A stretch of DNA of 64,000 nt from Bradyrhizobium lablabi (lineage in GTDB: Bacteria > Pseudomonadota > Alphaproteobacteria > Rhizobiales > Xanthobacteraceae), in assembly GCF_018129385.1 (NCBI RefSeq), contig NZ_JAFCLN010000004.1, positions 310,001 through 374,000 of the forward strand, written 5' to 3'. The position numbers and the translations under genes are program-made. This document shows positions 53,223-60,874 of the stretch, piece by piece; position 1 is the first letter of the stretch, and each line of letters starts with the position of its first letter. The notes beneath the pieces were generated by a model, which was given only the letters and a program-made list of their open reading frames with translations, ran no database searches and was not told the origin of the DNA.

Positions 53223-54166
53223 ACCCGGATCAGCGCCCCTCTAAACCAAACCGTCTTGGCATCCATCTTCGTAATAAGCTCCGGCGGCATCAGTATCCCG
53301 TCACGATACGTCAGGAGCGCAAAGCCCGATCTCCAATCCAGTGCCGAATCCTCTGTATAGCTGAACGCCCTATGTTCCTTGTCAGCCACACAGCCAGTAT
53401 CGACGCCATAACGATCAAAACGACGATAGTCAGAAAGAGGTCGAACATTCTGCGAGTGAAGGTGGCCCGTGACCATCGAGACGCCGGCATTGAGAGTGTT
53501 CGCCCTGGTGGCTCCTTGTCCTGATTTCCATCGATGCTTGACCATCGTCGCCCCGCCCTCGATGCTTTCGTTGATGAAGCAGGACATGGCCTTGGTCCAA
53601 CAGCCGAAGTGGTCGGAGAGATGAACGCCCTTGATACCCCGATACTGCGGAGCAGCGTTGGCTATCATTTGCTCGAACCGGGCATCGTGATTACCCAAGG
53701 TCCAGAGCTTGCGGGCGCCGCGCTTGCAGCGGGATACGATGTCGTTGAGATGGTCCTGCGCGGCCTCGATTTCTTCTTGAGGATCGGGCGCGGATTCCCA
53801 GTTCTGGGGATGGCGGGAAATACGAGGAAAGTCCATCACGTCACCGTTGAGGATGACGGCGGATGGTTTCAGGTCTTCAACGAACTTCTTAAAGGCGCGC
53901 AGACAGGTTGAAGCCTCGCCGGGCCAGATGTGGAAGTCCGAGCCGATGAGGACCGAGCCGTTCCGGATTTCGAGGGAAACGCGGCCGGGGTATTGGAGGG
54001 GAATGTTTTGGGGGACAGTGACTGGCTGGTTAAGCTTCTTTTCCAGCCGCCGCCGTCGATAGTTCACATTGCGGGTTGTGGTTCCGATGATCTTTGCTGC
54101 CTGTGCTACGCCGTATCTACGAACAGTTTCGAGAAATTCTCTGTCCGTGCATGCCGCCGCGACCAT
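53219..54166 (-). CDS. Metallophosphoesterase with N-terminal helix-turn-helix
   Basis: A 315-residue protein of the calcineurin-like phosphoesterase superfamily. The metal-binding motifs appear in order: GSDFHIW, LNGDVMDFPR, TLGNHDARF and TGHLHSQN. The first 50 residues (FLETVRRYGVAQAAKIIGTT, then TRNVNYRRRRLEKKL) form a helix-turn-helix, so the enzyme may be directed to DNA. The ribosome binding site AAGGAGATTGA is strong. Substrate unknown; Mre11-type nuclease activity is one option, nucleotide phosphatase another. Confidence 0.85.
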   Translation of the reverse strand: MVAAACTDREFLETVRRYGVAQAAKIIGTTTRNVNYRRRRLEKKLNQPVTVPQNIPLQYPGRVSLEIRNGSVLIGSDFHIWPGEASTCLRAFKKFVEDLKPSAVILNGDVMDFPRISRHPQNWESAPDPQEEIEAAQDHLNDIVSRCKRGARKLWTLGNHDARFEQMIANAAPQYRGIKGVHLSDHFGCWTKAMSCFINESIEGGATMVKHRWKSGQGATRANTLNAGVSMVTGHLHSQNVRPLSDYRRFDRYGVDTGCVADKEHRAFSYTEDSALDWRSGFALLTYRDGILMPPELITKMDAKTVWFRGALIRV

Positions 54167-54179
54167 TCAATCTCCTTGG

Positions 54180-54302
54180 TTAGAGGCAAATCCCTTCAGC
54201 CGTTGAACAGTGCGGCCCCATGTCGTGGCGCTCTGTGTAGTCGGCAAATAGAATCCAGAGAGAGATTAGAAGAAGAGGAAGGAAGAATTTCATGGGGACC
54301 AT
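54180..54302 (-). CDS. 40-residue exported or membrane micro-protein
   Basis: A short frame with a hydrophobic N-terminus (FFLPLLLISLWILFADYTER) and a Cys-containing tail (PHCSTAEGICL). The frame ends 14 bases before the metallophosphoesterase start. It can start at 54302 or at the internal ATG at 54293; neither has a good ribosome binding site. Tentative. Confidence 0.4.
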   Translation of the reverse strand: MVPMKFFLPLLLISLWILFADYTERHDMGPHCSTAEGICL

Positions 54303-54331
54303 GACCGCTTTTTATGCTAAGCTTTCAGCCG

Positions 54332-54360
54332 ACTGGTGATCAGAGACCACCGACGAGGAA
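54332..54360 (+). repeat. Duplicated leader, copy 2
   Basis: The stretch ACTGGTGATCAGAGAC then CACCGACGAGGAA is nearly identical to 51348-51375, and again ends in the ribosome binding site of a gene starting ATGAGC. The two downstream proteins are unrelated. Confidence 0.75.
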
Positions 54361-54365
54361 CGAAG

Positions 54366-54563
54366 ATGAGCGCTATTCCCACCGGAATGATTGCGGCTTT
54401 CCCTGAGAAGAATGACTGCTATTGCGGCGAGCCTTCGCCGCATCGACACGCGTATGACGCGATTTGGGACGGCAAAAATTGGCTCCCCGTCACATCTCAG
54501 GCCGGTATTGAATTTTATGTTCGATGCATGTCGGGCAACTTCAAGTCATCGATCCCGGGATAA
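54366..54563 (+). CDS. Small phage protein, unknown
   Basis: A 65-residue protein starting MSAIPTGMIAAFPEKNDCYC. Its Cys/His residues (DCYCGEPSPHRHAYD) could bind a metal. A GAGGAACGAAG ribosome binding site lies within the duplicated leader. Its 3' end overlaps the convergent gene at 54541 by 23 bases. It is an isolated rightward gene within the leftward late region. Confidence 0.62.
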   Translation: MSAIPTGMIAAFPEKNDCYCGEPSPHRHAYDAIWDGKNWLPVTSQAGIEFYVRCMSGNFKSSIPG

Positions 54564-54894
54564 AACACCGAATGTGCGTCGAGCCATCCATGTACTTCAT
54601 CGGCCAGACCAGCGTTCGGCCATCGCGGTTCGGCTCCTTGAGAACCGCTTCGTCAGGAACATCAATCCACTCGCCATCGATGCGCACGCGGAAATGACCG
54701 TCTTTGGTCTCCCAATCAGCGTCTGCAAGGTGGGTAGCGTCTACACCGGGACCATCGCAGCAAGGCTGCCTGCCGCTCTTGAGGCCCTGATACCAACTAT
54801 CGAGGCCGGGGCGCGCGTGATCGTGAGCAACTGCAATAGAGACGAACGCAACAGTAAACAACGCGACGACAACGAAGCCGCGGACGTTAATCAT
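54541..54894 (-). CDS. Exported phage protein, unknown
   Basis: A 117-residue protein with a signal peptide (VRGFVVVALFTVAFVSIAVA-H). The mature part starts DHARPGLDSWYQGLKSG and contains two cysteines in QPCCDG and one in IRCFIPG. The ATG at 54894 overlaps the previous stop by ATGA. Similar proteins occur, from memory, in other Bradyrhizobium phages. Its place at the end of the lysis cassette suggests a periplasmic role. Confidence 0.7.
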   Translation of the reverse strand: MINVRGFVVVALFTVAFVSIAVAHDHARPGLDSWYQGLKSGRQPCCDGPGVDATHLADADWETKDGHFRVRIDGEWIDVPDEAVLKEPNRDGRTLVWPMKYMDGSTHIRCFIPGSMT

Positions 54895-55007
54895 CGACGA
54901 CGATCCTTTTTCCAAAGGTGATATTCGCGAAGGGCTGCGGCGACCGTAAGCAGCGCGACGACAACCAGGAACGCCGCGAGCCAGTACAGCCAGAACTGCG
55001 GAGGCAC
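54891..55007 (-). CDS. 38-residue single-helix membrane protein
   Basis: A GTG-initiated micro-gene at 55007 overlapping the preceding gene's stop. It encodes PPQFWLYWLAAFLVVVALLT, then a charged basic tail (REYHLWKKDRRR). One transmembrane helix with a positively charged cytoplasmic end. Coupled on both sides, so probably real. It could belong to the lysis functions, for example as a spanin- or holin-accessory protein. Confidence 0.55.
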   Translation of the reverse strand: MPPQFWLYWLAAFLVVVALLTVAAALREYHLWKKDRRR

Positions 55008-55204
55008 TATTTCTTCTTCCAATAGGTGGTGTGAATCTTGATCGCGATCTGCACGACAAGCCACGCAATGCCGAACCACGGCAGGAGGTCGCGGCCTAAT
55101 CCAGACATCTCATGAAGCCATAGCGGGGAGGAAACAGCACCGAGCGCAACGGCATCACTGGCGGCCTCTGCTTTCGTTTGAGGTAATAGGTCGAGGAGGT
55201 TCAT
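55007..55204 (-). CDS. Putative small holin-like membrane protein
   Basis: A 65-residue protein starting MNLLDLLPQTKAEAASDAVA with one hydrophobic helix (LLPWFGIAWLVVQIAIKI) and a lysine-rich end (TTYWKKK). Size, charge distribution and position between other lysis genes fit a holin or antiholin, but no family signature is decisive. Confidence 0.58.
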   Translation of the reverse strand: MNLLDLLPQTKAEAASDAVALGAVSSPLWLHEMSGLGRDLLPWFGIAWLVVQIAIKIHTTYWKKK

Positions 55205-55593
55205 TTGCGAAGCCTCGCGATGATTTCGCCGCCCGCCTTGCCGATGAACAAAGAGCCTACTATCGCCCCCATCCATTGATCGAGGGGCGCGGGAAGAGCT
55301 GCAATGGTCCATGTCTGCGGGAACGCACACAGCTTGCAGAACAGGATCGAATAGACACACACGGAGGCAAACCAGAGCCCTGCTGGCACAAGAAAGAGCA
55401 ATGGGAACCACCATCCCCTGCCCGTCAGGATCGAGGCCTGCGCCATCAGATACGACTTCGCCAGATCGGCCTTGACCTGCTCTCGCGTCGTCTCGTTGTT
55501 GACCGCGTTGTCCACTGACTTAAGCGCGCGATCTAGCGGGCCGGAGAACAGCCAAGTGAGGATGGTTGATAACACGCTACTGCCCCCACCCAT
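55201..55593 (-). CDS. Putative holin or lysis membrane protein
   Basis: A 130-residue protein with an N-terminal amphipathic region (SVLSTILTWLFSGPLDRALK), two central hydrophobic helices (WWFPLLFLVPAGLWFASVCV and the following VYSILFC) and a third near the C-terminus (WMGAIVGSLFIGKAGGEII). The plan resembles three-helix holins such as the GTA holin family. It overlaps the next upstream gene by 17 bases. Confidence 0.6.
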   Translation of the reverse strand: MGGGSSVLSTILTWLFSGPLDRALKSVDNAVNNETTREQVKADLAKSYLMAQASILTGRGWWFPLLFLVPAGLWFASVCVYSILFCKLCAFPQTWTIAALPAPLDQWMGAIVGSLFIGKAGGEIIARLRK

Positions 55594-55780
55594 GCTTGCG
55601 AGCCAGATACCACCAGCCCTCGCTAAGGAACGCGAGGCCGCCAGCCATCAAGAAATACGCAAGTTGCTGAATGTCGGGATCAGTCGCGGTTGAGGGATCA
55701 ACGTTGTATCCCTTGGCCGCCAGAAACCCGACGACGTAGCGCAGCCCCACACGGGAGAGAGGCCCGGCGAGATCGTTCAT
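55577..55780 (-). CDS. Pam3-gp28-like putative holin
   Basis: A 67-residue protein starting MNDLAGPLSRVGLRYVVGFL, with two hydrophobic helices separated by DPDIQQ and a C-terminal WYLARKHGW. The opening and the DPDI element match, from memory, the Pam3-gp28 family of putative phage holins. The ATG at 55780 overlaps the previous stop (TGATG); a GTG one codon earlier is also possible. Confidence 0.65.
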   Translation of the reverse strand: MNDLAGPLSRVGLRYVVGFLAAKGYNVDPSTATDPDIQQLAYFLMAGGLAFLSEGWWYLARKHGWGQ

Positions 55781-55917
55781 CACGACTTCAGCTTGTTGAT
55801 CTTGTCGTTCAGAGCGCCGACATAATCTTCGACGCCCTTGTACCAGATCGTCACCGGCTCACGCGCGAACCAGATCAGAGCGCCACCAGCGAGGAATCCG
55901 AGTGCGAACGTAAACAT
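55780..55917 (-). CDS. 45-residue single-helix membrane protein
   Basis: A small gene of the lysis cassette encoding one N-terminal helix (MFTFALGFLAGGALIWFARE) followed by an amphipathic charged region (YVGALNDKINKLKS). It is coupled to the next gene by TGATG. The layout (inner-membrane anchor plus periplasmic or cytoplasmic helix) would suit an inner-membrane spanin or holin partner, but this is speculative. Confidence 0.58.
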   Translation of the reverse strand: MFTFALGFLAGGALIWFAREPVTIWYKGVEDYVGALNDKINKLKS

Positions 55918-55918
55918 G

Positions 55919-56641
55919 CTATTTCCCTTTCTTGATGAGGATGAATGCGACGAGAGCGATGATGGCCGCGACGCCGCCTACCAAGAGCCAGACAGTCGGG
56001 TCCCAGCCCTGATGGACGCCAGCGGCAACTGTGCCGGCTGATGCGATGACGGCGCCTGCGGTCTTCGTGGGGAGAGATGAGGGTTTGCCGAACTTGATCG
56101 ATGGGTCCAGCGCCATCATCGCGAGGATGAGCCCGGCACACCCCGGCTGCTGGTCAACGTGGCTGGGATCATAGACGCCATCCGCCACGAACTTGCCGGC
56201 GGAATACTGATTGGTCCCTGCCCAGACATACGGAGATGGCTTGTTGCGCATCGCATAGCCCGCACCGTTGTACAGCTCCAGGTTCACCAGCGTTCCACCG
56301 ACGCTCCAATCCTTCTTCTTGGACAGATACGGGTGACAGTTCACCAGCGCGTCGATTGCGGCCTCTTCCCATGACTTGAACGGCCCTCGCCCCGCCGGGA
56401 CACGAACAGAGACGCGATTCCATGGGTCTCCTTGCGCCAGTGAGCGGTCCCAGTTCTGTGAGGATTCCCGCATGTGGATCACGGCAATGACGAACCATGG
56501 AACGCCAGTCTTCGCTTCGACGGCCCGATAGCGGGATTTCGCCGCCACCAGACGCTTGGCGATAGCCGAGACGTCGCGGGTTACCTTGGCTGCGGCCCAG
56601 CGCTTCTCATTCGCCGCCTTCAGGGCTGCGGTATCGACCAT
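55919..56641 (-). CDS. Endolysin with C-terminal membrane anchor
   Basis: A 240-residue phage lysozyme-like muramidase. The N-terminal domain has the probable catalytic Glu59 in VIHMRESSQNW, then AQGDPWNRVSV, FKSWEEAAIDALV, LELYNGAGYAM and KFVADGVYDPS, as in endolysins of related phages I recall. Unusually it ends with a transmembrane helix (VWLLVGGVAAIIALVAFILI) and KKGK, so the enzyme is tethered at its C-terminus. There is no N-terminal signal. Confidence 0.8.
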   Translation of the reverse strand: MVDTAALKAANEKRWAAAKVTRDVSAIAKRLVAAKSRYRAVEAKTGVPWFVIAVIHMRESSQNWDRSLAQGDPWNRVSVRVPAGRGPFKSWEEAAIDALVNCHPYLSKKKDWSVGGTLVNLELYNGAGYAMRNKPSPYVWAGTNQYSAGKFVADGVYDPSHVDQQPGCAGLILAMMALDPSIKFGKPSSLPTKTAGAVIASAGTVAAGVHQGWDPTVWLLVGGVAAIIALVAFILIKKGK

Positions 56642-56680
56642 GCTTCAACGTCCTCGATGATTGGGTGACCGATAGGTGCT

Positions 56681-56770
56681 TCAGAGAGCGCGGTGGTAGA
56701 TTGAACCAAACAAGACCGCGCACACGGCTATGACGGCAGCCGCAAAGCCGCCCTTCTTGGCTGTTGACAT
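56681..56770 (-). CDS. 29-residue single-helix membrane micro-protein
   Basis: A frame starting MSTAKKGGFAAAVIAVCAVL with one hydrophobic helix and a short polar tail. It lies upstream of the endolysin on the same strand. It lacks a strong ribosome binding site, so it is tentative. Confidence 0.35.
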   Translation of the reverse strand: MSTAKKGGFAAAVIAVCAVLFGSIYHRAL

Positions 56771-56810
56771 CTATCTTGCTCGGGTTGGTTGTGGGTGGTA
56801 GAGAGGCGGG

Positions 56811-56957
56811 ATGGATCAAAAGCGACCCACCTACAGAGAAATCATGGAGCATCACGCGCTATCGACTATCGACAGCGGGTTTGCTTTCTACGTTGTGGCG
56901 TTTTTGATGTTCGTCGGGCTGATCGCTTATGCGATCTCAAAGCTTGTTTTTGGCTAG
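56811..56957 (+). CDS. 48-residue membrane protein, opposite strand (moron-like)
   Basis: A rightward gene inside the leftward late module. It starts MDQKRPTYREIMEHHALSTI and continues into one transmembrane helix (FAFYVVAFLMFVGLIAYAI). The ribosome binding site GAGGCGGG is three bases ahead of the ATG. Its TAG stop shares a 4-base CTAG with the stop of the convergent tail gene. Fits a phage moron: a small, independently expressed gene that may alter the host envelope. Confidence 0.6.
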   Translation: MDQKRPTYREIMEHHALSTIDSGFAFYVVAFLMFVGLIAYAISKLVFG

Positions 56958-58012
56958 ATAACCCGCAAAATATGATTGCAGATTATCGTCGGCTGCACCG
57001 TGCGATGGGCGTTGCCGCTGGTGTTGTTCGAGGTGACGGAAATCGAGTTGGCCGTGGTGCCGGAAAGCGTTCCGGCATTGCTCCACGCGCCGTTAGAAGA
57101 GCTTTGCGGCCCGGTGGCCGAGCCGCCGCTGGTGACGTAGGCCGCGAAAGTAACGTTCTCCGCTGGATTAGTGGGAGCAGCCAGTTTGCGGCCCGATGCT
57201 TCAGTCACAGTCACCGAAATATTTTGCGATGCATTCGCAGAGGTTATCCCGGTAGGTAGTTGAGCGAGCGTCAGGGTATGACTCTCTCCACCACCGACAG
57301 CACCCAACGCCGCAGCGCTCGTGCCAAAATATGAAGAGGTCAGCCGGGACGCCGCACTGCCTCCCATATCATCTCTGCCGGCGAGCACCCGTCCACGAAG
57401 ATCAGGAACATTAAACGTCGTTGACCCGTCACCACTTCCGAACGTCGTGCTGACAAGCGCGAAAAAGCTGGCATAGGTAGTGCGAGAGATCGCCTGCCCG
57501 TAGGGAAAAACGAACGCAGAACTTGGGGTTGTCGAGCCGAAATATTGCATGCATCCCCCAAGCGGGATGCCATAGGTGTTGCCGCCAAGGGCTTGCAGAT
57601 AAAATTCCTGGTTGGTGCTGTGGTAGTAGCAGCAATAGGGCGTACCCGCGACGAGTGTGTTCGATTGCAGTTCGACGCCGGGAGCAAACCGCAGCGGCTT
57701 GGCTGTCAATCCGTCCACAGCGAGCGTTACCGTCGCATTGTTGGCAACGTGCGGCGTGAATGCGATCAGCTTGCCGTGCATGTTGGCGAGCGAGTCGAAA
57801 ACCTGATACGTGCCCAAGGTGTAGGCGCTCGCGCTGCCGCCCGTGACGGTCGCGCCGGAGATGTCATCACGAAAGCCCGCCACGGAGGCCATCATTGCCC
57901 TGCCGGAGTCGTTCACGGCAGAGGGCGCCATTCCTTCGGCCCAGTTCACGGCCGAGTCCGCCGTAGCGTTGCTGGCGGCGGTTTTGGACCATTTGTAGAA
58001 GAACAGTGCCAT
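56954..58012 (-). CDS. Phage tail protein with collar domain
   Basis: A 352-residue virion protein. The first 60 residues (YKWSKTAASNATADSAVNWA) resemble the N-terminal attachment part of tail fibres. The middle contains a tail-collar domain (FVFPYGQAISRTTYASFFAL and DGSTTFNVPDLRGRVLAGRD, about residues 155-220). The C-terminus is a repetitive Ser/Thr/Asn-rich stretch ending NHILRVI. Probably a receptor-binding fibre. Confidence 0.85.
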   Translation of the reverse strand: MALFFYKWSKTAASNATADSAVNWAEGMAPSAVNDSGRAMMASVAGFRDDISGATVTGGSASAYTLGTYQVFDSLANMHGKLIAFTPHVANNATVTLAVDGLTAKPLRFAPGVELQSNTLVAGTPYCCYYHSTNQEFYLQALGGNTYGIPLGGCMQYFGSTTPSSAFVFPYGQAISRTTYASFFALVSTTFGSGDGSTTFNVPDLRGRVLAGRDDMGGSAASRLTSSYFGTSAAALGAVGGGESHTLTLAQLPTGITSANASQNISVTVTEASGRKLAAPTNPAENVTFAAYVTSGGSATGPQSSSNGAWSNAGTLSGTTANSISVTSNNTSGNAHRTVQPTIICNHILRVI

Positions 58013-58015
58013 TCG

Positions 58016-58714
58016 TTATCCTCGATAGAACAGAGGCGCTTTGATCTGCGCTTGAAGTTTGGTGAGATCGATCGGCCGCCGTTGCGGGAAGGTCAGCGGC
58101 GGGGCCTGTGGGGCAGGCATTTGAGAGAAGATGTCGCCGCCGCCCTGTTGAGGCGCAGCGGCTTGCTGTTGCTGCGGAGCCGCCGGAAAGATCGGAGCCT
58201 GCCCTTGTGGAATGGCCATAGGAGCCGCAGGGGAAGGCACTGGTGAGGGTTGCGGAGCCGGGGCACCACCTCCCATTTTCCGGTCCGCCCAAGCCCTGAG
58301 ATCGCCCACAGTCATCTTGGCGAGGAAGGGATTGGCCTTCATCGCATCGGGTGAAAGGACCGATGAAACAGGCGCGGAAGGGTCGGCTTGTAGGACCGAA
58401 ACAGCCCCTTGCGGGCCTGCAAAATGGGCCAGATAGGTTGTTCCGGCCGTGACTGGCAGCCCGGCATTTGATAGAATCCTGCCGTTCGCAGCGGCGTAGG
58501 CTTCTGTCATCTCCCGCGAGAGTTGGGGATCGGCACGAAGCGCAAGCAGTTCCTGATCCGACCTGCCCTGTGCAATATCGGGTCTGGCGGTTTTGATGGT
58601 GTCGAGCCAGGTTGAATTGATGAACTGGCCGGCACCCATCGCAGACGAATTAGGGTTGCGGGCTGTTGGGTCTCCCCCACTTTCCGCCCTGATGATGGAG
58701 TCGATTAAGGCCAT
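58016..58714 (-). CDS. Virion-associated lytic transglycosylase
   Basis: A 232-residue protein whose first 125 residues form an SLT-type lysozyme-like domain. The catalytic glutamate is Glu11 in IIRAESGGDP, followed by SAMGAGQFINSTW and TYLAHFAGPQGA. The remainder is proline/glutamine-rich, typical of structural phage proteins. Likely opens the peptidoglycan during DNA entry. Its start codon overlaps, back to back, the start of the opposite-strand gene at 58713. Confidence 0.82.
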   Translation of the reverse strand: MALIDSIIRAESGGDPTARNPNSSAMGAGQFINSTWLDTIKTARPDIAQGRSDQELLALRADPQLSREMTEAYAAANGRILSNAGLPVTAGTTYLAHFAGPQGAVSVLQADPSAPVSSVLSPDAMKANPFLAKMTVGDLRAWADRKMGGGAPAPQPSPVPSPAAPMAIPQGQAPIFPAAPQQQQAAAPQQGGGDIFSQMPAPQAPPLTFPQRRPIDLTKLQAQIKAPLFYRG

Positions 58715-58865
58715 GCCGGATTTAGACCTTCAGCCTCACGAGTGGAATTCCGACCGCGAGAAGCCGAAGGAACCAATATTCGGCCCCGGCCTGCCCGCTG
58801 CCATTGGCTGGCTCATCTCATTCGCCTTCACTGTTGCGATTACCTATTATGTGCGCGGGTACTAG
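58713..58865 (+). CDS. 50-residue membrane protein, opposite strand (moron-like)
   Basis: A second rightward micro-gene in the leftward module. It starts MPDLDLQPHEWNSDREKPKE and ends in one transmembrane helix (AAIGWLISFAFTVAITYYV). Its ATG overlaps the start of the divergent transglycosylase gene, and its TAG stop shares CTAG with the convergent gene at 58862. AAGG lies two bases ahead of the start, which is close. Not similar in sequence to the gene at 56811, but the same plan. Confidence 0.52.
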   Translation: MPDLDLQPHEWNSDREKPKEPIFGPGLPAAIGWLISFAFTVAITYYVRGY

Positions 58866-60874
58866 CGCCGCGCTTCAGTCGCTGCCGGCGTGACCGAAAG
58901 ACCACCAGCCGCTGCCCGTCCCATCGATCGGGTAATCATCTGGATCTGCTGAATACGCCGGGTCGTTTCATCAACCATTCGCTGAAGCGCCGCAGGGCTC
59001 ATGTTTGAGCCGCGCTGGAGAAGGATATCTGCGACCGCCTGACGAACCTGGGCAGTGTTGCCCGTCAACGCATTCTGGCCCGCAGCAAGCGAAGTTCGCA
59101 GCGCGCCACTCCAGTTACCAGAGAGAAGCTGACCGACCAGAGTTGGACTGACGCCCATGGCCGCGTCGTCGTTCAGGTTCTCGGCCGTCTTGGAATTGCC
59201 GACCGAGGCGTGTCGGGTCTGGAACATTGTGTTTTCGCGACCGATGCGCCGCTGCATCATGGCATTGCCGGGAGCCATAACCGCAGCCTCGTCGGCGAAG
59301 GCATCGTTGATGAGCGGCCGCGCCTTATTGGCGCCGAACGCCGAGCCCTGCGTCTGAGCGATCAGCGGATCAACGTAGCCGGCTCGGTAGGCCGCCTGCT
59401 GATCCGGCCGCATGGTCGCATAGGCCGGGATCACGTCTTCAGTCCGGCCGCGCATTGAGGCATCGCGTCCAGTGCCGACAGACTCGATCGCTTGGCTTTG
59501 CTGGCGGAACTGGTTGCGCGCTGCGGCGTATGGCGCGGAAGCCTGCTCAAGCTGACGGTCAAGAGCGTTGCGCACAGGAATCAGAACGCGCTGCATCGTC
59601 GGGCGCGCGTTGTCGATCATGTTATCCAGCTCGGTCTTGACCCTGAACGCCTCCTCAAACCGAGACACCTGAGATCGGCCGTCAGTGAGCAGCCCCCTAG
59701 CGCGGCGAAGCGTCGCCTCAATAGAGTCGTCAGCGATATTGGACTGCGGGTTAAACAGCCGGCTAACGCCGGGCTGCAAAGTCCGGTCAATCTCTTGGAT
59801 TGCTGGGGTGACATTTACCGAGCCCGCCTGTTGCCGCGCGGCACCATACGCTGCATCGGCATCAGCAGCCCTCTGGGCCGTCAATCTTGCTTCCGTCTGT
59901 GCGGCCGTCTGCGGCGCGTCGAAGCCCTCTGATAAGGCGCTGGCAATCCGGCGTCCCTGCCCGGCCTGCCGCTGATCCAGGAACTCAAGAACATCAGTTC
60001 TCGCCCTGCCCGGTGACCGAGTAGTCGTCGCAAGCATGCGTTGGCCGGCGTTGCCCAGCGCGTCAGCCAGCGTATAGGCACCCTGCCCTTCGTTGGCAGC
60101 CTGCACCATGTCGAGGCTGAGTTGGTTCGGCGTCAGGCCGCTTTCCTCTACCGCTCGCGCAACCTGACTTTGGGCAAAGCCCTGCGGATTGAAGCGAGCG
60201 CGAAGATTGCTGATGACCGGAGAAGCAACCTGTCCAATAAGCGAGGTTAACCCCGGCGCAACAAGACCAATGCCGCCGCCGACTAAGCCGCCCAACAAAG
60301 CATTGTTGAACCGCTCCTTGATGCCGCTTCCCTCACCGGCACCAGCCAGCGCACCAAAGGCCGCGCTATCACCGGCAGAGGCAAGAGATCGGCTGAGAAT
60401 CCCGGCATTCTGGGGAAGGTTTCGCGCGAAGGTGAGCCCAGCACGCAATGCGCCCGCGCCAGCACCAACGCCGCCGCCGATTTCTACCGCGGTTCCGAGA
60501 ACGCCCGTGTTCTGGCGGGCATCGTCAAGGATCAGGTCTTCCCGCGCCTTCGCGTAGTTGTATCCCTCGCGCGGGTCGAATGTGCCGCGCTTGACCATCT
60601 CCAACGGAGTAGACAGGCCAGCAAGGACTTCATCGGCGAAGTTTAGCGTTGCGCCCTGAGCCAAGCGGCGAGTGTACCCGGCGCCGGTATCGATGCCCTT
60701 AGCCTTCAGCGCGTCTCGCTCTTCAATGGCCGCTTGCTGGTACTTGTCGGGCTTCGGGGCCTCGGGCGTCCCGCGCAACCGAGTTATCTCGCCGGCAAGA
60801 ACACGAGCGGCCTCCACGTCTCCAGCGGCATCAGCGTTAATAAGAGCGCGTTCTAGCGCGGCAGTATCTGCCAT
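58862..60874 (-). CDS. Large virion/ejection-like protein
   Basis: A 670-residue protein, the largest in the prophage part. The N-terminal 100 residues are helical and charged; a glycine/alanine-rich hydrophobic stretch follows (ETAVEIGGG-type region near 130-165), then long helical segments rich in Ala, Gln and Arg. No enzyme motif seen. Size, position next to the transglycosylase and composition suggest an internal virion or DNA-ejection protein, as in podoviruses. Confidence 0.68.
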   Translation of the reverse strand: MADTAALERALINADAAGDVEAARVLAGEITRLRGTPEAPKPDKYQQAAIEERDALKAKGIDTGAGYTRRLAQGATLNFADEVLAGLSTPLEMVKRGTFDPREGYNYAKAREDLILDDARQNTGVLGTAVEIGGGVGAGAGALRAGLTFARNLPQNAGILSRSLASAGDSAAFGALAGAGEGSGIKERFNNALLGGLVGGGIGLVAPGLTSLIGQVASPVISNLRARFNPQGFAQSQVARAVEESGLTPNQLSLDMVQAANEGQGAYTLADALGNAGQRMLATTTRSPGRARTDVLEFLDQRQAGQGRRIASALSEGFDAPQTAAQTEARLTAQRAADADAAYGAARQQAGSVNVTPAIQEIDRTLQPGVSRLFNPQSNIADDSIEATLRRARGLLTDGRSQVSRFEEAFRVKTELDNMIDNARPTMQRVLIPVRNALDRQLEQASAPYAAARNQFRQQSQAIESVGTGRDASMRGRTEDVIPAYATMRPDQQAAYRAGYVDPLIAQTQGSAFGANKARPLINDAFADEAAVMAPGNAMMQRRIGRENTMFQTRHASVGNSKTAENLNDDAAMGVSPTLVGQLLSGNWSGALRTSLAAGQNALTGNTAQVRQAVADILLQRGSNMSPAALQRMVDETTRRIQQIQMITRSMGRAAAGGLSVTPAATEARR

